Shown here: positions 35,174 through 41,701 of the stretch, one piece after another
Numbering within the stretch: the first letter of the stretch is position 1
How the letters are laid out: each line of letters opens with the position of its first letter
Assembly: GCA_021822385.1 (NCBI GenBank)
Contig: JAKARC010000021.1
Coordinates: 1-41,701, forward strand
DNA from: Pseudomonadota bacterium
Lineage (GTDB): Bacteria > Pseudomonadota > Gammaproteobacteria > Steroidobacterales > Steroidobacteraceae
Length of the DNA stretch: 41,701 bases
Direction: 5' to 3'
The notes under the pieces: model-generated
Database searches by the model: none
What the model was told of the DNA's origin: nothing
The model's input: the letters and a program-made list of their open reading frames with translations, nothing else
Position numbers and translations under genes: made by a program

Positions 35174-36330
35174 TCACTCGACCTGCACCTCCATTTCGGC
35201 CAGGTCGCCCGGTTCCGTGACGATATCGAGCGCTCTGATCTGTCCGCCCTTCAGGGTAAACAGGAATGCGGCCCGGACCTGGCCGCCTCTCGCCCACACG
35301 GCTCCGGGCTCACCGTCAATGAATGCCGGCACAGCGCCCTGCGCCCGCCCCTTGAAGACCTTCGCGACCTCCGCTGCTCCGTGGACCTCGGGTGCCAGAT
35401 CGGGGGCACCATGCTCCCGCCGACGGGCTGCCATGCTCACCGCCAGGGGGTCAGCTCGGAGCACAACGCCCGGAGACAGCACGGCGAGCAGGCGATCGAA
35501 ATCCCCCTCCCGCGATGCTGCGAGGAACGCCCCGACCAGCTCGCGGTGGGGCGCCAGATCGGCCTGCGGCGCATCCGCGCCCCGAACGCGGCGCCTCGCG
35601 CGACTCGCCAACTGCCGGACCGCGACCGGTGTCCGCTCGAGGATCCGGGCGATCTCCTCGAAGGACAGGTCGAACATATCATGCAGCACGAAGGCGACCC
35701 GTTCCGCAGGCGCCAAGGTTTCGAGGACGATCAACAACGCCGGGCCGGTTGCATCGGCCAGCGCGAGATCGTCCTCGGGGCTCCCCTCGCCCAGTGTTGG
35801 CGGGGATGAGGAACCGCGGGATTCTGGGGATGAGAGGCGGGTTTTTGAAGCCGCACCAGGAGCCGACCGTGACGTCGGCCCCTGTGCGCCCACCACCGCA
35901 AGCGGCACCAATGGCAGTGGAATCAAGAAGTTGTTTAGCGAGGAGAGGAGTCAGATCAGCGGAACAAGCAAACGCCATGCCAGAAAATCGAGAAAGCGCG
36001 TCGATCACCAGAAAGACGCGGATTTCGATCCCCGTCAACACCCAGTGCCTCGGGCGCCGACTCAAGTGCGTCTTCGCATCGCGAGCGGCGTGTGCGCAGC
36101 ATGTCAAGACACACCCGTGCCAGAGCTGTCGTCAGCCATCCGCCGAGGTTCTGCACGCTCTCGGAGTCCAATCGACTGAGCTTGAACCAAGTCTCCTGCA
36201 CCGCGTCCTCGGCCTCGCTGGTCGAGCCCAGCATGCGGTACGCCACCGCCCTCAGCCGGGCGCGGTGCTCATCGAACTGCGTTGCCAGCCAGTCGTCGCC
36301 GTCCATCCGCGCCCTCGTCTCTGCGCTCAC
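35174..36330 (-). pseudogene. ECF sigma factor gene split by a MITE
   Basis: The upstream part (36330-36041) encodes sigma region 2 (LRAVAYRMLGSTSEAEDAVQETWFKLSR; LTTALARVCLDMLRTRR). The downstream part (35792-35174) encodes region 4 (LETLAPAERVAFVLHDMFDLSFEEIARILERTPVAVRQLASRARRRV) and a SnoaL-like C-terminal domain. MITE copy B lies exactly between. Removing the element and one CCCAG restores the frame APEALG-EGSPEDDL, so this was an intact SigJ-type sigma gene before insertion. GTG 36330 follows the YCII gene by 18 bases, the usual partner. Now the first part ends inside the MITE after about 25 foreign residues. Confidence 0.9.
35793..36040 (+). mobile_element. MITE-like element, copy B (248 bp)
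   Basis: Runs from TGTTGGCGGGGAT to ATCCCCGTCAACA, 13-bp inverted ends with one mismatch. It is flanked by CCCAG at 35788-35792 and 36041-36045, a 5-bp target duplication. It interrupts an ECF sigma gene. Confidence 0.92.
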
Positions 36331-36348
36331 GGTCCTCTGCTCGAACGC

Positions 36349-36705
36349 CTACCAGTATTGCTCAGTCGGCCGAATCTCGATCGCCCCGCCGAGGCGAGCC
36401 GCCGGGATCCGAGCAGCGAGCGCGACTGCGGCGTCCATGTTCTCAGCCTCCAGCACCAGGTACCCGCCCGCGCATTCGCCGAGATACGTTCCGTTCTGGA
36501 CCTCGGGCTCTCCGCCTCGGACCCGGACAGTCTTGGCGTCCTTGGGAAGCCCCAGGGGCAATCCTGGTGTCACTCCCGGGGTCTTGCCGAGTGCCGCATA
36601 GTCCGCATAGATCGCCTTCTGTTCCGCCTCGGGCAGCGCCTTCCAGCGATCCGATCCGGGCAGCAGGGGCGCGGGTCCATGGAAAATCAGCAGTACGTAT
36701 TTCAT
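36349..36705 (-). CDS. YCII-related (DGPF-type) protein
   Basis: A 118-residue protein: MKYVLLIFHG start, the DGPF/YCII core (VRVRGGEPEVQNGTYLGECAGGYLVLEAENMDAAVALAARIP) and a EIRPTEQYW end. Such genes regularly sit beside ECF sigma factors with a SnoaL-like domain, as here. ATG 36705 has GAGGAG 6 bases upstream; the longer open frame is shadow. Function unknown. With its sigma partner broken it may be orphaned. Confidence 0.88.
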   Translation of the reverse strand: MKYVLLIFHGPAPLLPGSDRWKALPEAEQKAIYADYAALGKTPGVTPGLPLGLPKDAKTVRVRGGEPEVQNGTYLGECAGGYLVLEAENMDAAVALAARIPAARLGGAIEIRPTEQYW

Positions 36706-36766
36706 AGCATCCTCCTCACCCGTATGACGGATGGGACGGGTGCGAATGTGACCGCCAGGGATCCAA

Positions 36767-37358
36767 TCAGATCTTCTCGACCGCGATCCGCAGCCCGAGG
36801 GCGATGAAAAGCACGCCGAGGCTTTTCCGCAACCAGAAGGAAACCGAGGCATTGCGGCGGATACTCCCGGTGATCCGAGCGGCACAACAGACGATGAGGA
36901 TATTGGTCGGCAGCGCGATGACGCTCACCGTCAGACCCAGGAGCAGGATCTGCAGGGCTGGATGCGGGGCATCCTTATCGACGAACTGCGGCAGGAGCGC
37001 GAGAAAGAACAGCGCGACCTTGGGGTTCAGTACATCGCTCAGGAACGCCTGCCAGAGAATCGTCCGACCACGAATACCGCCGGCTCCTGCTTCGATCGCC
37101 AGCGGTCTCTGCTTGCGCCAGAGCGTGCTGATCCCCAAGGTACACGAGGTAGGCCGCGCCCACCCACTTCACGGCGGTGAACGCCGTGGCAGACGCGGCC
37201 AGAATCGCCGATAAGCCGCGCACGGCAGCCGTGATGTGGACGACCCCACCGAGACTGAAACCGAGAGCGGAGAGGATCCCGGCGCGGCGCCCCTGCGCCA
37301 CGCACCGGCCCAGCATGTACAGCATGTCGGGGCCGGGCACCAGGATGAGTGCGAAGGC
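36767..37358 (-). pseudogene. LysE-family exporter, truncated and frameshifted
   Basis: The remains of a LysE/RhtB amino-acid exporter: LILVPGPDMLYMLGRCVAQGRRAGILSALGFSLGG is the typical early part, followed by WVGAAYLVYLG, then FLSDVLNPKVALFFLALLPQFV and the C-terminus. The start codon and about 15-20 residues are missing, replaced by MITE copy C. In addition a G run (GGGG at 37134-37137) shifts the frame between YLG and ISTLWRKQ; three Gs would restore it. Non-functional. Confidence 0.88.
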
Positions 37359-37603
37359 TGTTGGCGGGGATGAGGAACCGCGGGATTCTGGGGGTGAGAG
37401 GCGGGTTTCTGAAGCTGCGCCAGGAGTCGACCGTGACGTCGACCCCTGTGCGCCCACCACCGCAGGCGACGCCAATGGCAGTGGAATCAAGAAGTTGTTT
37501 AGCGAGGAGAAGAGTCAGATCAGCGGAACAAGCAAACGCCATGCCAGAAAATCGAGAAAGCGCGTCGATCACCAGAAAGACCGGATTTCGATCCCCGTCA
37601 ACA
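37359..37603 (+). mobile_element. MITE-like element, copy C (245 bp)
   Basis: Same ends as copies A and B (TGTTGGCGGGGAT ... ATCCCCGTCAACA) and same orientation as B, but the flanks (AAGGC and GGTCG) do not match, so there is no target duplication. It joins the broken 5' side of a LysE gene to the broken 3' side of an integrase gene, as expected if it is a recombinant between two older copies with loss of the DNA between. Confidence 0.9.
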
Positions 37604-38493
37604 CAGGTCGCCCGGGAATACCAACTCCCGATCGAACGAGAACTCCCGCAGCCGATGCAGGACTGCGAGCGCCTGCCGGCTGAGGGGCACGATGTGCGGA
37701 GTCTTCATCTTCATGCGCTCGGCCGGGATGACCCACCGTGCCGCGTTGACATCGAACTCGGTCCACTGGGCGCCGATCAATTCTGACGTGCGGACAAAGG
37801 TGAGCGCCATGAGCTTCAGTGCCAGGCGCGTGTGCTCGGAGCCCACGTAACCGTCGATGGCCTTCAAGAGCCTCGGCAACTCGTTCTGATCGATGCGCGG
37901 ATAGTTGCGCCGGGTGTGCGGCTTCAGCACGTCGCCCGGCTTGATGCCGGCGACCGGATTGTGCGACGTGTAGTCGTTCGTCATGGCGTAGCGCATGATC
38001 TGGCCGCAGGTCTGCAGGACCCGCTTGGCGATATCGGCCGCACCGCGGCTCTCGATCTTGCGGACCGTGTCGCGGAACGCGGAAGTCGGGATGTCCCCGA
38101 GGCGCAGCGATCCGATCCGGGGAAAGACGTCCGCCTCGAGCCGCTTCAGAACGTACTGGGCATGGCGTTCGTGGCGATTGGACTTCCAGTGCGCGTGCCA
38201 CTCGCGCGCCACCTCCTCGAAGGTCTTGCTCGCCGTCTTTCGCTCGGCGCTCGGATCGATACCGTCCGCCAGCAGGCGTCGCGCCTCGAGATGGCGCTCG
38301 CGGGCTTTGGCGAGGCTCTCACATCCGGATAGACCCCGAGGGCGAGCGTCTTTTCTTTGCCGGCGTAGCGGTAGTTATAACGCCAGTAGCGGCCGCCCCG
38401 GGGCGAGACGAGGAGGTACAGCCCGCCCCCGTCACTGAGCTTACGGGGGCGCTCGGAGCGTTTTTCACTCCGAATGGCGGAATCGGTGAGCAT
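37604..38493 (-). pseudogene. P4-type tyrosine recombinase (integrase), frameshifted and 3'-truncated
   Basis: The N-terminal part (MLTDSAIRSEKRSERPRKLSDGGGLYLLV ... KEKTLALGVYPDV) is the DUF4102 arm-binding domain of island integrases. Near 38318 an extra AG shifts the frame; the core then continues as EVAREWHAHWKSNRHERHAQYVL and into the catalytic domain with the first Arg (FVRTSELIGAQW). MITE copy C cuts the gene before the His-x-x-Arg and the Tyr motifs. Not functional. Its promoter side faces the tRNA-Ser fragment at 38657, the usual island arrangement. Confidence 0.9.
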
Positions 38494-38656
38494 CTGTAGG
38501 TACCTGAGGGTCCGTCAGATCCGATACCCCCGAATGTACCCGCACGAGGAGGAGACAGCAAGCCGCCGGGCGGAATGCCCTGAGAGGTGTAATACTCTGA
38601 TTTATTTGTGTTTTTTCTAGTTTCGAAACGGACTGGAACCGTCCGAGAATGTGAAC

Positions 38657-38682
38657 TGGCGGAGAGAGAGGGATTCGAACCC
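38657..38682 (-). other. tRNA-Ser 3'-end fragment, probable integrase attachment site
   Basis: On the minus strand this is a T-arm half (GGGTTCGAATCCCTC), a 7-base acceptor strand TCTCTCC, discriminator G and CCA. G73 with this acceptor fits tRNA-Ser. Bases further 5' do not form the rest of a tRNA. The integrase gene starts 164 bases downstream in the same direction, so the segment is best read as an att site left by an island that used a tRNA-Ser gene. Confidence 0.75.
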
Positions 38683-38835
38683 GGCGGAGACATTTTTCAA
38701 ATCAATACTTACGGAATTCGTTAGGGTTTTTGCCCCCTCACGTCCCCTCCGACCCCCGGATTTGGCAGTAGCGCGCGTCGTTGTCGTTGCTGCGAATCAG
38801 CGAATCGATTGCCGGGAATGCCGTTCCAATACGTC

Positions 38836-38855
38836 GGTACTTGTTTTTAAGTACC
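38836..38855. terminator. Possible hairpin downstream of the DUF6933 gene
   Basis: GGTACTT (38836-38842) and AAGTACC (38849-38855) pair perfectly across a T-rich loop. It is about 90 bases past the minus-strand DUF6933 stop. There is no T-run after the stem. Confidence 0.3.
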
Positions 38856-38943
38856 AACGTTTCGTAACACTCCGGAATCGCCGCGATCGTGCGTCTAACC
38901 CGACCCTCGCGAGCTAGCGGCCGCGATCGTAGTGCGCAGTTCC

Positions 38944-39450
38944 TCAATGTCTGGGATTCACGAGCAGGTCGAGTGCGACGTCCCGCGGAATACCGTAGTG
39001 GCTCTTGGAACCCACAGCCGACATCGGGATGCCGCTCAGGCTCACAGCCATGTCGACCGGATCGCTGAGCTGATCTTGCCGCACGCCCAGATGAAACGCC
39101 AATTCGTTCATCGAACCGAGTACTCGCCGGTTCGTCGCCGGGGCGATCATTACCGGCTGCATTTCTCCCACCTCGCTCCTCACGATATTGGGTGGAATAT
39201 TCAGAGCCAACAATAACTGCCCGACTGCGACCCGGAGATTCCCTTCCATCGTAGTCCGCAGCTCGCGCGCCGGGAGAACGACGGTGAGCAATGATCGTTC
39301 GCTGGTGGCAAGGACATACTGCCGTGGTCCAAGGCGTACCATATGCACATACCAGTTGCCGAGGCGAGACGTAGGCTCGGGCGCGTCTGACGGTCGGCTG
39401 GTTACTCCCAGCCGATTCCGAACGACGCGGGAACAACACAGCGCAATCAC
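38944..39450 (-). CDS. DUF6933 family protein
   Basis: A 168-residue protein that I match, with moderate confidence, to the DUF6933 family: LGNWYVHMVRLGPRQYVLATSERSLLTVVLPARELRTT is the characteristic part, with a helical second half. Its function is unknown; relatives are often found singly or near toxin-antitoxin pairs. ATG 39450 opens with the usual hydrophobic MIALCCSRVVRNRL. It is followed on the same strand by no close gene. Confidence 0.7.
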   Translation of the reverse strand: MIALCCSRVVRNRLGVTSRPSDAPEPTSRLGNWYVHMVRLGPRQYVLATSERSLLTVVLPARELRTTMEGNLRVAVGQLLLALNIPPNIVRSEVGEMQPVMIAPATNRRVLGSMNELAFHLGVRQDQLSDPVDMAVSLSGIPMSAVGSKSHYGIPRDVALDLLVNPRH

Positions 39451-39495
39451 GGTAATCCGCGCATTGGAAAGGCGCGTCGCGAACCCACGGACGCG

Positions 39496-39825
39496 TTAAC
39501 CGCCGCCCAGCAGCCGGCGCGCCAACAAGGATTGCATGTCCCGTCGACCATCGGCGATCAGGTAGATGACCACGCGCTCTTCAACGACCCGGTAGATGAG
39601 CCGGTAAGGCTTGAAGAAGACCTGCCGGTATTCCTGATCGCCCAGCCCACGCAGTTCCTTCGGCTGCGATCCACGCGCCGGCGCGCCCGAAAGGCTCTCT
39701 GCGATCTCAAGTATTCGGTTCAGGACGTGATCAGCGCTCCGGGGCGAATCGTGCGTCGCAATATGGCTGACGATGTCTTCCAGGTCGCGCTCATCATCCT
39801 CGGTGAGAACGACTTCAAGGCGCAT
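39496..39825 (-). CDS. ParE/RelE-family toxin
   Basis: A 109-residue ParE-type toxin: VVLTEDDERDLEDIVSHIATHDSPRSADHVLNRILEIAESLS, then GLGDQEYRQVFFKPYRLIYRVVEERVVIYLIADGRRDMQSLLARRLL, the family pattern of beta-strands and terminal arginine-rich helix. Its start shares one base with the antitoxin stop (TGATG), indicating coupling. It may poison gyrase or act as an RNase. Confidence 0.92.
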   Translation of the reverse strand: MRLEVVLTEDDERDLEDIVSHIATHDSPRSADHVLNRILEIAESLSGAPARGSQPKELRGLGDQEYRQVFFKPYRLIYRVVEERVVIYLIADGRRDMQSLLARRLLGGG

Positions 39826-40103
39826 CAGTCCTCCGTCTGGGGGCTGGCGCGCAAGCGTCTGGCAACATCTGCGAGCGGCTTGACACGGCCCTGGGAGACT
39901 TGCTGATTACCCAGTGCCAGGATCTTCAATAGCGCCAGCGTTTCCTGCGTCTGCTCGTACGTGGCTACGTCCTGGATAACGGCCTTAGCCTCACCATTCT
40001 GGGTGATGACCATCGGCTGTCGCTGGTCTGCCAGTTCCTGCAGCACCTCGGCGGCGTTGGCCTTCAGGTAGCTGATCGGCCTGATCTGGGTTGAATACCG
40101 CAT
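39825..40103 (-). CDS. Phd/YefM-family antitoxin
   Basis: A 92-residue antitoxin: IRPISYLKANAAEVLQELADQRQPMVITQNGEAKAVIQDVATYEQTQETLALLKILALG is the Phd/YefM DNA-binding fold with a toxin-binding tail. ATG 40103 (MRYSTQ) has GGAG 6 bases upstream; the earlier ATG at 40121 does not. It forms a toxin-antitoxin operon with the ParE-like gene. Confidence 0.92.
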   Translation of the reverse strand: MRYSTQIRPISYLKANAAEVLQELADQRQPMVITQNGEAKAVIQDVATYEQTQETLALLKILALGNQQVSQGRVKPLADVARRLRASPQTED

Positions 40104-40360
40104 AAAAGCTCCGGGCGTCATGACAGGACTGAATATAGTCTTTTATCGGTTCGACTTCAATCGAGCCAGTTTCACGGTATCGCACGGACAAGAACCGAAC
40201 CAGATCGCGACACTTGGCAAGCTATGCATCCATTTGGGTCAGAACTGCACGAGTCCTGCCCCCCGGGGCGCCATGCTACTCGAGGCCAGTTCCACGGCAG
40301 ATCGGCGCGGCGCCACGGGAATCGCCGCAGGCCCAACCCGTTTGAAGGGAGATATTAGTG

Positions 40361-41701
40361 ATGACCAATAGAGGCCCGCGTACCGGTGGTGTCCGACCCA
40401 AGCCGAACGACCGCATCCAGTTCGATTTCATGCTCGACGGCGTCCGGTATCGGCCCACGATTCGCCGGGCGCCCACGACTCATAACCTCCGCGCGGCTCG
40501 CGAGCGACTCTCGAATATCCGCCGTCGTATCCGCGCCGGCACGTTCCTATTTGAAGAGGAATTCCCTGAGTAGCGGTTTCTTCGCCGGGTGATCGATCCG
40601 TCCCAAGTACGCACCTGCGATCAGGTCTTCGACCAGTTCATCGAACACTGCGAGTCGCGATTCCGGCGCGATGATATGGCCTGGGCGACCGTTTCCGGCT
40701 ATCGACGCGTACTGAACGCCCTGTGGCGGCCGCAGATCGGCACCCTCCCCTTCCTGCGTGTCGACTACGTAACGTTGGCGCGCGTGGCCGACGCGTATCG
40801 GTGCAGCCGCAAGACCTACAACAACGCCATCAGCGTACTCCGCCGGGCATTCGAGTTTGCGTATCGCAACCACCCGTATCACATGAACCCGGCGCGAGGT
40901 CTTCGCGGCTGTCGTATGGCGCGCAAGGATCGAATTCGTCCGGATCCGTTCAGGATCGACGAGGCGGAGACATTGATCGACGCGATTCGTGAAGACTGGG
41001 GCGAAGCCCAGGCTAACTACGACGAGTTCCAGTTCTTCGCAGGGCTTTGACCTTCGGAACAGATCGCGCTCACGGTGTCGGACTTCGATGCCGGGCGCGG
41101 TACGCTGCGCGTGAACAAGGCACGCGTCGCCGGAGTCGACCGCGCAACCACGAAGACTGGCGTGCACCGAATCTTTCAGTTGTGCCCGCGGGCAGTGACG
41201 GTGATGCGTCGACAGCTTGCGCTGCGTGAACGATTTGAACGCGAGGGGCGCATTCGCCACCCGTACATCTTTTTTGCGGACGATGGCTCGCCGCTCCACT
41301 CGATCAAGGAGCCGGGCCGCCGCTGGGCGAAGTCGATGGCGCGATTACCCATCCGCCCGCGCCGTCCGTACTGCGCGCGCCATTCCTGCGTCAGCTGGAA
41401 CCTCATGCTCGGCAAGAACCCACTGTGGGTAGCGCGGCAACACGGCCACACCGTGCGGACGATGCTCGAGGTCTACGCCGCGTAGGCCGATGGCGCCGTC
41501 GAATCAGACGTGGCGGCGATTCGCAGCTCCATGCGAATCCCTGAACAATACCGAGCGAAGCCATCGCGCGGGATGGTTCCTGTTAACGGCGCCTCGAAAA
41601 TCGTTGTGATCGGCCGGTCTGCAAATCGATGGCATAGGATTTGCGTCGCGGCCGCCAGGACCACTCACTGGACGGGTCGACCGACTACCCGCCGCGCAAC
41701 C
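40361..41701 (+). pseudogene. Tyrosine recombinase with three in-frame stop codons, runs off the window
   Basis: One reading frame contains a DUF3596 arm domain (NDRIQFDFMLDGVRYRPTIRR), a core-binding domain (VFDQFIEHCESRFRRDDMAWATVSGYRRVLNALW) and a catalytic domain (ARHSCVSWNLMLGKNPLWVARQHGH, EVYAA). Stops interrupt it at 40571-40573 (TAG after EEEFPE), 41048-41050 (TGA after QFFAGL, where the family has the catalytic Arg, CGA to TGA) and 41483-41485 (TAG after VYAA, where Trp TGG is expected). After each stop the expected sequence resumes in frame (RFLRRVIDPSQ; PSEQIALTVSDFD; ADGAVESD). No frameshift is seen. Start ATG 40361 with GAAGGGAGA upstream. Confidence 0.88.

Noticed and set aside
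37133-37138. Programmed frameshift in the LysE gene at the GGGG run
   Set aside because: The gene has also lost its start to MITE copy C, so simple decay is enough to explain it.
32028-37603. CRISPR or REP-type array from the three repeats
   Set aside because: Copies are about 245 bp, far apart, in mixed orientation and with terminal inverted repeats and target duplications, which fits transposition.

Overview
ORGANISM. High-GC DNA, probably a gammaproteobacterium. This is inferred from gene content: a TonB-dependent receptor with the EIVVTAEKR box, a sulfite reductase paired with DUF934, and a TPR-sulfotransferase. No rRNA or full tRNA is present to place it better.

REGION 1 (611-20472) is one coherent locus for growth on sulfoquinovose (SQ) and its glycosides. 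The parts are: a TonB-dependent receptor; an MFS transporter; a cytoplasmic GH31 sulfoquinovosidase translationally linked to glycerol-3-phosphate dehydrogenase, with glycerol kinase facing it; a GntR/UTRA regulator; a five-gene minus-strand operon encoding the sulfo-Entner-Doudoroff enzymes (dehydratase, aldolase, mutarotase, lactonase, SQ dehydrogenase); and a divergent five-gene plus-strand operon (suyA, suyB, comC, slcC, sulfolactaldehyde dehydrogenase). Read together: SQ-glycerol -> SQ + glycerol; SQ -> sulfogluconolactone -> sulfogluconate -> KDSG -> pyruvate + sulfolactaldehyde -> (S)-sulfolactate -> sulfopyruvate -> (R)-sulfolactate -> pyruvate + sulfite. Glycerol goes to DHAP through GlpK and GlpD. 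A nearly identical 18-20 bp AT-rich operator containing the palindrome TCTTATATAAGA lies before the receptor, before the sulfoquinovosidase and between the two big operons, so they probably form one regulon.

REGION 2 (20614-27066) holds a fatty-acid-hydroxylase-family membrane enzyme divergent from a TetR regulator, a sulfite reductase hemoprotein overlapping a DUF934 gene (a plausible sink for some of the sulfite), and a TPR-sulfotransferase. About 1.2 kb without a convincing gene follows.

REGION 3 (28312-31720) encodes a YedY-like molybdopterin oxidoreductase, a cytochrome b and a His/Met-rich secreted peptide on the minus strand. Divergent from these are a TetR regulator and an ECF sigma factor. 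A candidate promoter of the SigF type lies before the peptide gene.

REGION 4 (about 31.7 kb to the end) is a decayed genomic island. It contains three copies of a 245-248 bp MITE-like element, an intact IS630-family insertion sequence with TA target duplication, a VapBC-like and a ParE/Phd-like toxin-antitoxin pair, a DUF6933 gene, a YCII-domain gene with an ECF sigma gene that a MITE has split exactly, a truncated and frameshifted LysE gene, a truncated P4-type integrase next to a tRNA-Ser 3'-end fragment, and a second integrase kept in one frame but interrupted by three stop codons.
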